Shown piece by piece: positions 6,363 through 15,082 of a DNA stretch of 64,000 nt. The stretch's first letter is position 1, and each line of letters begins with the position of its first letter. The translations under genes were made by a program, and so were the position numbers. Origin of the DNA: Sphingobacteriaceae bacterium (GTDB taxonomy: Bacteria; Bacteroidota; Bacteroidia; B-17B0; Aurantibacillaceae); NCBI GenBank assembly GCA_002319075.1, contig NVQB01000001.1, positions 3,224,001 through 3,288,000 of the forward strand, written 5' to 3'. The notes beneath the pieces were generated by a model. That model searched no databases. It saw only the letters and a program-made list of their open reading frames with translations, and was not told where the DNA came from.

Positions 6363-9300
6363 CTACGTTCTGCTATGTTTGATCTCTTCTATTACCTGAA
6401 GACAATCTTTTTTCACTAGTTTAAAAGATGTTTTAATTTGCACCATACCGGTGCTCGTTTCCGCCAGTTCCTCCATTTTGGATAAAATAGGTGAGAGTTT
6501 TTCATCCAGTCCTGCCATTGGAATCGACGACTTGAGTTTATGCGAAAGACTTCGAATGGTTTTAAAATCTTTTTTTTCTATGGCTTTTTCAATAAGCGCA
6601 AGTTCTTCCGGAATCTGTGTAAGAAATAAATCCAGGATTTCGGTTATAAAATCTTTGTTACCCTTAGAAATTTCTTTTAAATAAGTAAGGTCTAACAGTG
6701 TGCTTTCGTTTTTTTTAGAAACCGGCCTGACAGCTGGCTTTGATTTTGTTTCTTCGGTGTTATCTACAAGTTCAGCTATTTTTTCATAAAGCTCAAGGGG
6801 CTTAAAGGGTTTCGATATGTATTCATTCATGCCTAAACCAAGGCACTTCTCCCTTTCACTCTGCATGGCATGAGCGGTAAGGGCAATAATGGGAATGTTG
6901 TTCTTTAGTTTTGTGCGGATATACTGAGTGGCATCGTAACCATCCATTTCAGGCATGTGCATATCCATCAGGATAATATCGTACTGTTTTTTCTTTAAAG
7001 CGGCAATGGCGAGTTTTCCATTATCTACTATATCAATTTTAAAACCAAACCCCTCCAATACTTTTTCTGCCAGTTTTTGATTTAAAAAATTGTCTTCGGC
7101 CAGTAGAATTGAAATACTGGAAGGCTTTTTTTTCAGCGAAATTTTTGGTTTCTGAGTAAAGACTTCCATTTGCTGTGCATCAGGAACTTTGTAAGTAATT
7201 CTGACTTCAAACGTGGAGCCTTTTTTGGCTTTGCTTTTTATGGAAATATCACCGCCCTGCAACTCAGCTAGTTTTTTTACGATGCTTAAGCCTAATCCTG
7301 TGCCACCGTATTTTCTTGTAGTGTCGTTGCTTCCCTGGTTAAAGCGTTCAAAAACGGCATTTATTTTCTCGTCAGGAATGCCGATTCCGGTGTCCTGCAC
7401 GCTAAATAAAACGGTAACTTCCTTTGACTTTTGTTCAAGTAATTTAGCCACAACTTTTATGCTGCCCTTCTCTGTAAATTTAATGGCATTGCTCACAAGA
7501 TTTGTGATGATCTGCGTTAAGCGCATTGGATCACCGGTAACAACCTCTGGAATGGTTTTGTCGGACTCAAAAGTCAGTTCTAATTTTTTTTGTTTAGCAC
7601 GTTCGTTAAATAGAACAAAAAGCGATTCAAACACTGCCCGTATACTTAAAGGCAACGCGTCTATCGCCATCATACCGGCTTCTATTTTCGAATAGTCTAA
7701 AATATCATTAATAAGGCCCATCAGGTTTTTGCCTGAAGTTTCAATAGCTTTTGTAAACCCTAATTGTTCGCCGCTTAATTTTGTTTTTAAAAGAAGATCT
7801 GTAAAGCCGAGTACGCCGTTCATAGGTGTTCTGATCTCGTGACTCATATTTGCAAGGAACTGCTCTTTTGCAATAACCGATTGTTCAGCTTCTTCTTTGG
7901 CTTTGCGAAGTTCTTCTTCAATTTGTTTACGTTCCGTTATATCCTGCATGGTTCCCCTGAACAAGGTAATTTCACCCTTCTCGTCAAGGATAGGTACAAC
8001 GCGTGTTTCAATCCATTTTGTAGTTCCTTTTGCCGTGATAAAGCGGTTGATACTTTCAGTAGGTTTTTTGCTTTGGTAGGTTTTTGCTATGTCCTCCAAA
8101 ACAAAAGAGCGGTCATCTGGATGAATCGCACTTATGTATTGCTCATAGCTTAAAGGCTCTACTGAATGATCCATTTCCATGAAATCAAAAATTTCTTTTG
8201 ACCAGGTTATCTTTTGTTCTTTGATCTTGTTTTCGAAGCTCCCCATCCGTCCTATATTCATTGCTTCAACGAGAAGAGCACGTGCTTCACTTAATTCCCG
8301 CTCGCTTTTTTTACGCTCCGTAATATCATAGAACATGCTCAGTGCATGGGGTTTTCCATCTATTTCAATAATTTCGGCAGATACCAAGGCATGCTTTTTT
8401 TGTCCCGATCTGTCCGAAAAATTTATTTCATAATTCCTGAGGGATCCTGTTTTTTGAAAATGTGTTACCATGCCTAACCGTTCTTCCTCGGTTAACATGC
8501 CAAGTTCTGCGCTGTTTTTTCCAACAGCAGTTTCTTCATCGTAGCCGGTTAGCTGTTTAAAGCTTTCGTTGATTTCTATAATTTGATTGGGATTAAAAGT
8601 GGCTAAGTAAAGGGCTGCAGGACTAGAACGAAATATTTTGGTAAATCTTTCGTCTCTTTCTCTTAAAAGCTCTTCCACTTTTTTTCGCGCTGTTATTTCG
8701 GTATAAACACCACAAACGCCGTTTATGCTGCCATTTGCATCGTATAGAGGGAATTTTGTTACAAGAAAGTGTCTTGTCACGCTGTCTATGCTGAAAGAGT
8801 ATTCGTAATCAATGGATTGTTCTTTTTCAAAAACTTCTTTGTCGGTTTCCTGAAGTCTTTCTGCAAGCTCTGCAGGACGAAAATCAAAATCGGTTTTAAA
8901 ATAAATGTCCTCCTGGCTAATATGAAATATTCTTTCGTATTGTTTGTTAACCATCAGGTATCTTGACTGAGTGTCTTTTATAAAAATAATAGACGAGGTA
9001 TTATCAAGAATAGATTGAAGCGTATGCTTAGCTTCTTCAATGGCGCTATTTGCGCGTGCCAGTTCTTGTTCAACTTTTTTACGGGAGTCGATATCTCTTA
9101 CAATTCCCTGAAAACCTGCAATGCGTCCTTCGTTATAAAGGATAACCACATTTTGCTCAATCCATTTTGAAGTTCCGGCAGCTGTTAAAATTTCGAACTC
9201 GAAATTGGTTTGGTAAGTTTTGCTTTTAAGTTGATTCGCATAGAAGAGCTTGGTTTTTGTAATCCATTGAGGACTCAAAAGGCTCGTGAAGTGTTTACCC

Positions 9301-9935
9301 AGGAACTGCGAAGCAGGAAAGCCGGTGATTTCAACAAAGGCTTTACTGATATAATCGAAATTTCCTTCGCTATTGGTTGTGTAGATGATATCTCCTGCGT
9401 TTTCGACAAGGCCCAGGTACTGGTTTTTTAAAAGTTCATTTTCATTTTTTTTTCTCCTGAGTTCAAATTGGTTCATCACCAGGCGCGAAAGAGAAGTTAG
9501 GGCTTCTTTTTGTTGGCCGGTTAGTTTTTTTGGAACCTGGTCAATCACACATAAGGAGCCAAGAGCAAAGCCTTCCGGACTTAACAAAGGCGCACCGGCA
9601 TAAAATCGGATGTTTGGGTGGCCTGTTACAAAAGGGTTATCTAAAAATAAAGAGTTTTCTTGTGCATCAGACACTTCGTAAATTTCTTTACCCAAAATAG
9701 TATATTGACAAAAGGAAGCATTTCGTGAGGTTTCGGCGCCATCCATGCCCAGCTGTGATTTGAACCATTGACGGTCTTTGTCGATCAAGGTAATGAGTGC
9801 AATTGGGCTATGGCAAATTTCTGAGGCTAGCAGCGTTATGGCATCGAGATCTTCTTCAGGCAGAGTGTCAAGAATGTTGTAGGCTTCTAATGCTTCTTGT
9901 CGTTCTATTTCGTTAGTGGGAACCGGATGTTTCAT
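6363..9935 (-). CDS. hybrid sensor histidine kinase, GAF-PAS4-HisKA-HATPase-REC-HPt
   Basis: A 1190-residue cytosolic kinase with no membrane segment. Order: GAF about 20-160; four PAS domains about 170-290, 305-420, 428-545 and 550-670; a short coiled coil; HisKA with phospho-His699 in SHEIRTP; HATPase with the N-box NLVSNAIKF (about 812), DTGIGIP and GGTGLGL; receiver with Asp991 (ILMDMHMPEMDG); C-terminal HPt with His1132 in SHKLKSS. It can thus run a complete His-Asp-His relay and pass phosphate to a separate receiver, probably the gene just downstream. The N-terminal GAF has the layout seen in kinases that sense small molecules or light, but its ligand cannot be told. Confidence 0.95.
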   Translation of the reverse strand: MKHPVPTNEIERQEALEAYNILDTLPEEDLDAITLLASEICHSPIALITLIDKDRQWFKSQLGMDGAETSRNASFCQYTILGKEIYEVSDAQENSLFLDNPFVTGHPNIRFYAGAPLLSPEGFALGSLCVIDQVPKKLTGQQKEALTSLSRLVMNQFELRRKKNENELLKNQYLGLVENAGDIIYTTNSEGNFDYISKAFVEITGFPASQFLGKHFTSLLSPQWITKTKLFYANQLKSKTYQTNFEFEILTAAGTSKWIEQNVVILYNEGRIAGFQGIVRDIDSRKKVEQELARANSAIEEAKHTLQSILDNTSSIIFIKDTQSRYLMVNKQYERIFHISQEDIYFKTDFDFRPAELAERLQETDKEVFEKEQSIDYEYSFSIDSVTRHFLVTKFPLYDANGSINGVCGVYTEITARKKVEELLRERDERFTKIFRSSPAALYLATFNPNQIIEINESFKQLTGYDEETAVGKNSAELGMLTEEERLGMVTHFQKTGSLRNYEINFSDRSGQKKHALVSAEIIEIDGKPHALSMFYDITERKKSERELSEARALLVEAMNIGRMGSFENKIKEQKITWSKEIFDFMEMDHSVEPLSYEQYISAIHPDDRSFVLEDIAKTYQSKKPTESINRFITAKGTTKWIETRVVPILDEKGEITLFRGTMQDITERKQIEEELRKAKEEAEQSVIAKEQFLANMSHEIRTPMNGVLGFTDLLLKTKLSGEQLGFTKAIETSGKNLMGLINDILDYSKIEAGMMAIDALPLSIRAVFESLFVLFNERAKQKKLELTFESDKTIPEVVTGDPMRLTQIITNLVSNAIKFTEKGSIKVVAKLLEQKSKEVTVLFSVQDTGIGIPDEKINAVFERFNQGSNDTTRKYGGTGLGLSIVKKLAELQGGDISIKSKAKKGSTFEVRITYKVPDAQQMEVFTQKPKISLKKKPSSISILLAEDNFLNQKLAEKVLEGFGFKIDIVDNGKLAIAALKKKQYDIILMDMHMPEMDGYDATQYIRTKLKNNIPIIALTAHAMQSEREKCLGLGMNEYISKPFKPLELYEKIAELVDNTEETKSKPAVRPVSKKNESTLLDLTYLKEISKGNKDFITEILDLFLTQIPEELALIEKAIEKKDFKTIRSLSHKLKSSIPMAGLDEKLSPILSKMEELAETSTGMVQIKTSFKLVKKDCLQVIEEIKHSRT

Positions 9936-10159
9936 GATTTAGGGCTTAAACAAAAATAAGTTTAAAACCCGTAAAAAACCTTATTTTTTATCAGTTCTGT
10001 GCCGAAAATGGACGGAAAGGGTGCGGTCCTGAAAATGGGGCTATTCAGTATGTTTTGGGCTATGCACGAAGGCGCGGTTTAGCAGATATTTCTTATTCCT
10101 TAAATTCGACGGGTTTCTGAAAAAGTTTAGGGAGACATTGAGTAAATTCGCACCACTAT

Positions 10160-11461
10160 ATGCAAACACTCAACCAACTCGTTTCAGGTGAATTAAAGGG
10201 AATTAAAGAATTAAAATTGTCCTGTAATCTGATTGAGTTTCCAAAAGAGATTTTTTCTTTAAGCGATACGCTTGAGGTGCTTGATCTTTCTCAGAATAAG
10301 CTTTCAGAGCTTCCTTCAGACTTCGGTCGCTTACAAAAATTAAAAATTGTTTTTTTCTCTGATAATTTATTTACTCAATTGCCAGAAGTTTTGTTTGATT
10401 GCAGGGAGTTAAGCATGATTGGTTTTAAATCGAACCTGATAGAAGATGTTCCCGAAAATGCTTTGCCGCCTTCTACACGTTGGTTAATCCTGACGAATAA
10501 TAAAATTAAAAAACTACCCGCGTCCATTGGAAAATGTTTACCCCTGCAAAAAGTAGCTTTAGCTGGAAATCAACTGAAGAGTCTGCCTGATGAAATGGCG
10601 AACTGTAAAAATTTAGAATTGCTCCGGATTTCAGCGAATCAGTTTACAGAGTTGCCAGGGTTTTTACTTCAGCTCCCAAGGCTGTCATGGTTAGCCTTTT
10701 CGGGAAACCCTTTCAGTCATACGCCTGAAGGAATTCAAAAATTAAATGCGATCGACTGGAATGAATTTGAAGTAGTAGATAAACTGGGAGAAGGCGCATC
10801 GGGCGATATCTATAAAGCAGTATGGAAGACTCAAGCATCTAATAAAGAAGTTGCCATAAAAGTATTTAAAGGAGAAGTTACCAGCGATGGTTTTCCGGAA
10901 GATGAACTGGAGGCTACGGTAGCTGCGGGAATTCATCCGAATCTTGTGACTTTGTTAGGAGAATTAAAAAGTCACCCGGATAAAAAACAAGGATTGGTGA
11001 TGGATTTAATCCCTCCTTCGTTTTACAATCTTGGTCTTCCTCCGAGTCGCGATACCTGCAGCCGCGATACGTTTAAACCAGGAACAGTTTTTTCAGTGGA
11101 AACAATTTTAAAGATCGTCACCGCCATAGCCTCTACAACAAGCCATTTACATGCACGGGGAATTCTGCACGGGGATTTGTATGCGCACAATACGCTTATT
11201 GATAAGGATGTAAACACTTTAATGGGCGATTTTGGTGCCGCGTCTTTTTTTCAAAAGGAAGATAAGAATGCCGATGCTTTAAGGATGATAGAAAGCAGGG
11301 CACTGGGTTGCCTGCTGGATGACCTGCTACACCATTGTACCGATAAGGACTCTTTTATCCTTGAAACATTAAAAGTTTTAAGAAGTGATTTGATGAATGA
11401 GGATTTACATCTGCGCATTTCCGTCGCACAAGCAGTGGAGCGGTTAAGTACTGTTATGTAA
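10160..11461 (+). CDS. leucine-rich-repeat protein fused to a eukaryotic-like protein kinase
   Basis: A 433-residue protein. Residues about 15-195 carry seven to eight LRRs of the LxxLxLxxNxLxxLP type. Residues about 203-433 form a protein-kinase domain: glycine loop LGEGASGDIYKAV (209-221), VAIK with Lys234, catalytic loop HGDLYAHN (Asp339, Asn344; HGD instead of HRD) and DFG (Asp357). The activation segment and C-lobe are short. The HGD form lacks the Arg of RD kinases, so activation-loop control is probably absent. No signal peptide or membrane segment, so it should act in the cytoplasm. A -7-like TAAATTCG lies just upstream. No phosphatase partner lies nearby. Confidence 0.92.
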   Translation: MQTLNQLVSGELKGIKELKLSCNLIEFPKEIFSLSDTLEVLDLSQNKLSELPSDFGRLQKLKIVFFSDNLFTQLPEVLFDCRELSMIGFKSNLIEDVPENALPPSTRWLILTNNKIKKLPASIGKCLPLQKVALAGNQLKSLPDEMANCKNLELLRISANQFTELPGFLLQLPRLSWLAFSGNPFSHTPEGIQKLNAIDWNEFEVVDKLGEGASGDIYKAVWKTQASNKEVAIKVFKGEVTSDGFPEDELEATVAAGIHPNLVTLLGELKSHPDKKQGLVMDLIPPSFYNLGLPPSRDTCSRDTFKPGTVFSVETILKIVTAIASTTSHLHARGILHGDLYAHNTLIDKDVNTLMGDFGAASFFQKEDKNADALRMIESRALGCLLDDLLHHCTDKDSFILETLKVLRSDLMNEDLHLRISVAQAVERLSTVM

Positions 11462-11489
11462 ACCCTTTTGGGAGCGGGAAAACCAGACT

Positions 11490-11867
11490 TTAAACGGCCT
11501 GCGCAAATTTTTTGCGCGATTTTGTAATGCCTGTCATGTTTTTATTAGCCCATCCGGCAAGTGCATGCATGTGTGGAAGTAAACTTTCACCTCTTGGAGT
11601 TAGCTCATATTCTACGCGTGGTGGAATTTCAGGATATACTGTGCGCTTCACAAGTCCGTCCGCTTCTAAAGTTCTTAAGGTTACCGTCAGCATTTTTTGA
11701 GAAATGTCTCCCAATGCTTTGTGTACTTCGTTAAAGCGCATGGTGTCTTCCTCTCCTAAAGTCAATAGCACCAGCATCGACCATTTGTCGCCAATGCGAT
11801 CAAGAATGGTGCGCACCGGACAATCATCGCTGACATAAAACGTTTTTATTTTTTCTTTTAACTGCAT
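11490..11867 (-). CDS. HxlR-family winged-helix regulator (QorR/YtfH-like)
   Basis: A 125-residue HxlR-type regulator. Cys16 in DDCPVR is in the conserved N-terminal position used for redox or electrophile sensing in QorR/YodB-type members. Then come GDKWSMLVLLTL, the helix-turn-helix around RFNEVHKALGDISQKMLT, and the wing ending RVEYELTPRGESL. It is divergent from a QorB-like quinone reductase at 12404; the same pairing (ytfH/ytfG) occurs in enterobacteria. It probably represses the reductase gene until quinones or oxidants modify the cysteine (family knowledge plus inference). Confidence 0.9.
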   Translation of the reverse strand: MQLKEKIKTFYVSDDCPVRTILDRIGDKWSMLVLLTLGEEDTMRFNEVHKALGDISQKMLTVTLRTLEADGLVKRTVYPEIPPRVEYELTPRGESLLPHMHALAGWANKNMTGITKSRKKFAQAV

Positions 11868-12403
11868 CTTTATTTTTTTATTACATTTTGTATGGTTGCC
11901 AATAAGTGTTTTTTTGACATTACTTTATGCTTCACTAGCTCTGGTTGTAAATGCTTGCTCGTTGAGCTTTGCCCGACTTCCCGGTTTCATTAGGCATGCT
12001 TCTCTCGCACAGACGACAACCTCTATTTTCTTTTGCCTTGATGCAAAAGAAACAAAAGATCAAAACGATTTGCCAACCTGGATTTTTCGGATTAACGCTC
12101 AAATATTACCCCTCCTAAATGAAGAATCCGGGTTCGCACCAAATCGTTCTCCACCACCGAACTCTCCGAGACGAATCAAGGCGCATATGCATTTTATCCT
12201 GTTTTCAACAAACCTGTTACATCTATTAAAAAAATATCCATTTAATTAATATTTTATTTTATTGATAATCAGTATTACTAACTTTTAGGTAAGCGTGGCA
12301 CTTTTTTGTGCCTTCTTGTTTCTGCCAGATCAAGCGTTTACCTTTGACTTACCAAAAGTAAGTAATAAACTTTAAGTAAGCAAGAAACTAAAAAAATCAA
12401 ATT
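11868..12403. other. 536-base intergenic region with a probable dispersed repeat and the qorB control region
   Basis: No convincing gene. An open frame at 11896-12249 has low-complexity, non-protein-like content. Its middle (about 12020-12060), with CTTTTGC and GCAAAAG arms around CTTGAT followed by AAACAAAAGATCAA, resembles from memory an interspersed intergenic sequence common in Bacteroidota genomes. I cannot confirm copies elsewhere. The right end holds the HxlR-type operator at 12347-12363, with TTTAAGTAAG half-sites near 12371-12380. Confidence 0.4.
12347..12363 (+). promoter_or_regulatory. putative HxlR operator in front of the QorB-like gene
   Basis: ACTTAC and GTAAGT form a perfect 6-bp inverted repeat around CAAAA, and a further AAGTAAG copy lies about 10 bases on. 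Known HxlR/QorR-type sites are built from GTAAGT-like arms, and the regulator gene is the divergent neighbour. Confidence 0.55.
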
Positions 12404-13285
12404 ATGAGTAAAATTTTTATCACCGGGGTAACCGGTCATTTCGGAAAAGCCACACTGAATTTTTTATTAAATAAAGGCATTTCGGCAAGTGATATCACTG
12501 TGCTTGTGAGAGAAGAAGCCAAAGCCGAAGAATTTTTAAAACAGGGTCTGGCCGTAAAGCAAGCTGATTACAGCAATTACGAGGCGCTTGTAAAAGCTTT
12601 TAAAGGAAGCGATACACTTTTATTGGTATCAGGAACTGATATTCCGAACCGCAGTCAACAGCAGGAAAATGTGGTGAAGGCTGCGAAAGAAGCGGGGGTA
12701 AAAAGAATTGTTTACACAAGTTTTGACCGTAAAAATGAAACAAGCACTTCGCCCATAGCTATGATTGCTGAATCGCATTTGCATACCGAAAAGGCAATTA
12801 AAGCTTCGGGTTTGCAGTACACCATTCTTAGGAACAATCTATACATGGATATGTTGCCTATGTTTATTGGAGACAAAGCAGTAGAAACAGGAGTGATCTA
12901 TCAACCTTCAGGAGATGGTAAAGCTGCCTATCTTCTGCGCGAAGACATGGCCGAAATTGCAGCCAACGTTTTAATAAACACGGGACATGAAAACAAAGAG
13001 TATGTGGTTGGTGGTGCTACAGCTTATTCATACGCTGAGATAGCTGAATTAATTTCAGAGCTTACCGGAAAAACAATGCAACATGTATCTCCTTCAAAAG
13101 AAGAATATATTAAAACGTTAACGGAGGCCAATGTTCCAACGGAGTTTGTGCATGTATTTGCAGGATTTGCAGATGCAAAAAAGCAAGGGGAGCTAGATAC
13201 AGTGGGAACAGAGACCGAAACACTTTTAGGTAGAAAAGCCACTTCCATGAAAGCTTTTTTGACGGGAGTGTATTCAGCTAACTAG
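12404..13285 (+). CDS. qorB: NmrA-type NAD(P)H:quinone oxidoreductase (QorB-like)
   Basis: A 293-residue atypical SDR. It opens with IFITGVTGHFGKATLNFL (NAD(P)-binding GxTGxxG), then TVLVREEAKA, KQADYSN, TLLLVSGTD, VKRIVYTSF and YTILRNNLYMD, which match the layout of QorB/YtfG quinone reductases almost motif by motif. No catalytic Tyr-xxx-Lys, as usual for this branch. It probably reduces quinones with NADPH and limits redox cycling. It is divergent from the HxlR regulator and has an operator-like repeat in its leader. The symbol is by motif similarity and gene context, not alignment. Confidence 0.85.
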   Translation: MSKIFITGVTGHFGKATLNFLLNKGISASDITVLVREEAKAEEFLKQGLAVKQADYSNYEALVKAFKGSDTLLLVSGTDIPNRSQQQENVVKAAKEAGVKRIVYTSFDRKNETSTSPIAMIAESHLHTEKAIKASGLQYTILRNNLYMDMLPMFIGDKAVETGVIYQPSGDGKAAYLLREDMAEIAANVLINTGHENKEYVVGGATAYSYAEIAELISELTGKTMQHVSPSKEEYIKTLTEANVPTEFVHVFAGFADAKKQGELDTVGTETETLLGRKATSMKAFLTGVYSAN

Positions 13286-13291
13286 GTATAT

Positions 13292-13323
13292 AACAAGATC
13301 GTCCCTAATGGGATGATCTTGTT
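13292..13323. terminator. bidirectional terminator between convergent qorB and cheB-like genes
   Basis: AACAAGATCGTCCC (13292-13305) pairs with GGGATGATCTTGTT (13310-13323) with one G-U pair and a 4-base TAAT loop. It abuts the stop codons of both convergent genes. Confidence 0.75.
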
Positions 13324-13901
13324 TAAATCCCATTTATAAACGCCACCATCTCCTGCGGTTTTAACACCAGGTCCACGTTTCCTTTATTAATTGCATGCTG
13401 CGGCATGAAAGGTGCTTCAGCAGTTTCGGGATCCTGCACTACTATTTGTCCACCGTTTTTTTTGGTAACGCGTAAGCCCTCTACGCCATCGGAGTTCGCT
13501 CCTGACAAAAGCAGGCAGCGTAAATTTTTTCCATAGATATCTGAAGCGGATTCAAAAGACACGTCAATGCTCGGACGACTGTAACTTACTTTTTCAGAAA
13601 AGTCGAGAGAGAAGGAATTATTTTTTTCAAAGAGTAAATGGTAATCAGCCGGCGCTAAATAAATTGTTCCGGCGCTAATAGTTTCTTTGTCGTCTACTTC
13701 TTTTACAGGAAGTTCGGTGCGGGTAGAAAAAAGATCAGAGAGTGAAGAGTCTGCCGAACTTTTACGGTGCAATACAATAACAATTGGAAAATCAAGAGTT
13801 TTTTTAAGTCCTGGAAGTACCTGGAGGATCACTTCAATGCTCCCTGCGGAGCCGCCAATAACGAGCATTTTAGAAGGAGGCGTTATTTTACTTTTCTCCA
13901 T
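13323..13901 (-). CDS. CheB-type protein-glutamate methylesterase domain without receiver
   Basis: A 192-residue protein consisting only of the CheB catalytic domain. The triad is visible: Ser18 in IGGSAGS, His45 in IVLHRKS and Asp138 in SGANSDG. Classical CheB has an N-terminal receiver; here it is absent, so control must come from a partner. It overlaps the CheR-type gene by 19 bases and is the last gene of a signalling operon with receivers and hybrid kinases. No chemoreceptor or flagellar gene is present, so the methylation target may be a kinase or receptor elsewhere. Confidence 0.92.
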   Translation of the reverse strand: MEKSKITPPSKMLVIGGSAGSIEVILQVLPGLKKTLDFPIVIVLHRKSSADSSLSDLFSTRTELPVKEVDDKETISAGTIYLAPADYHLLFEKNNSFSLDFSEKVSYSRPSIDVSFESASDIYGKNLRCLLLSGANSDGVEGLRVTKKNGGQIVVQDPETAEAPFMPQHAINKGNVDLVLKPQEMVAFINGI

Positions 13902-14695
13902 ATTTTTTCTCTTCCCACCTGGTTATACTTGGTTTGTATATCCGAAAATTTAAGTGTTTCTTTTGAACCAAGAGCCAGGTAAGAAAGTTTACCCAAACTC
14001 TCATCAAATAATTTGAAAACACGTTCCTGCAATTCTTTATCAAAATAGATCAATACGTTACGGCAAACGATCAGGTGAAACTCATTGAAGGATCTGTCTG
14101 ACACAAGATTGTGTGTAGAGAAGATCATTTTACTTCTGAGTTCGGGGCTGAATTTACCACCTTCGTAGTTGGCAGTATAATAAGAAGAAAAATCCTGTTT
14201 TCCCCCCGAAGCAATATAGTTTTCAGAATACGACTTCATATGTCCCAAAGGAAAAATACCTGATTTCGCTTTTTCTAAAACAGCCGGATTTATGTCGGTA
14301 GCATAGAGCAGAGATTTTTGAAGTAGTCCCGCTTCCTGCAGTAAAATTGCCATAGAATAAACCTCCTCTCCTGTAGAACATCCTGCGTGCCAGATCCGGA
14401 TAAAAGGATTGGTGCCAAGAGCAGGTAAAATAGAGGTTCGCAGCTCTTTATAAAAACCACTGTCACGAAACATCTCGGTAACGTTTACGGTGATTTCTTC
14501 TATAAAGCGTTTGATGTAATTGGTGTCGGAGATAATTTTACTTCTGAACTCGTTAAAATCCTTGAATTTATCGAGCGCAAAAAGCCTGTTCACACGTCTT
14601 TTAAGGGAGGCTTTCGAATAATAATTAAAGTCGTAGCCATACACTTCGAGCAAGTCGTTTAACAAGAGGTTTATTTCTTCATCAACTATTATCAT
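13883..14695 (-). CDS. CheR-type SAM-dependent protein-glutamate methyltransferase
   Basis: A 270-residue methyltransferase. The N-terminal helical subdomain (about 1-70) with LKRRVNRLF precedes the SAM-binding fold; motif I is WHAGCSTGEEVYS (about 102-114), then YATDINP and the VCRNVLIYFD motif (about 210-220). It would add methyl groups to glutamates that the neighbouring CheB removes. It starts 13 bases before the upstream receiver gene's end region and overlaps cheB, so the set is tightly co-transcribed. Complete length for CheR. Confidence 0.93.
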   Translation of the reverse strand: MIIVDEEINLLLNDLLEVYGYDFNYYSKASLKRRVNRLFALDKFKDFNEFRSKIISDTNYIKRFIEEITVNVTEMFRDSGFYKELRTSILPALGTNPFIRIWHAGCSTGEEVYSMAILLQEAGLLQKSLLYATDINPAVLEKAKSGIFPLGHMKSYSENYIASGGKQDFSSYYTANYEGGKFSPELRSKMIFSTHNLVSDRSFNEFHLIVCRNVLIYFDKELQERVFKLFDESLGKLSYLALGSKETLKFSDIQTKYNQVGREKIWRKVK

Positions 14696-14708
14696 CTCCA
14701 GTTCTTTG

Positions 14709-15074
14709 CTAATAGCTTGCCAACAGCGTTAGTAATTTGTCCACGTCAATAGGTTTCGAAATATAGTTGTCGGCGCCTGCAGCAAGACATTTTTCTTTAT
14801 CTCCCGTCATAGCCTGGGCGGTAACCGACACTACCGGAACATCACTCCGTTTTGTTATTTTTTTTATTTCAGGTAGTGCTTCGTAGCCATCCATGTCGGG
14901 CATCATCATGTCGAGCAGTACTATATCAATGGGCTCGTCACCCTGTAAAAATTCAATGGCTTCCCTCGCGTTTGTGCGCGAAATACATTCAAAGCCTTTA
15001 GAACGCAGGGTTGCAGTGAGTGCAAAAATGTTCCTGTTATCGTCGTCAATTATTAAAATTCTTTTTTTAGACAT
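14709..15074 (-). CDS. stand-alone response-regulator receiver
   Basis: A 121-residue single receiver: IIDDDNRN acidic pocket, phospho-acceptor Asp55 in VLLDMMMPDMDG, Thr in VSVTAQAM and Lys in YISKPID. It strongly resembles the last receiver of the hybrid kinase encoded 8 bases upstream, suggesting that it arose by duplication of that domain. No output domain; probably a phosphate sink or a shuttle to CheB/CheR, which follow in the operon. Confidence 0.92.
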   Translation of the reverse strand: MSKKRILIIDDDNRNIFALTATLRSKGFECISRTNAREAIEFLQGDEPIDIVLLDMMMPDMDGYEALPEIKKITKRSDVPVVSVTAQAMTGDKEKCLAAGADNYISKPIDVDKLLTLLASY

Positions 15075-15082
15075 AGATACTT

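Noticed and set aside
11896-12249. 117-codon open frame in the HxlR-qorB gap
   Set aside because: The sequence is Pro/Ser/Arg-rich with no domain, and overlaps a probable intergenic repeat and AT-rich control DNA.
12296-12310. TGGCACTttttTTGT as a sigma-54 promoter for qorB
   Set aside because: The site is part of a GGCAC/GTGCC palindrome and would give a leader of over 80 bases; HxlR control of a housekeeping promoter fits better.
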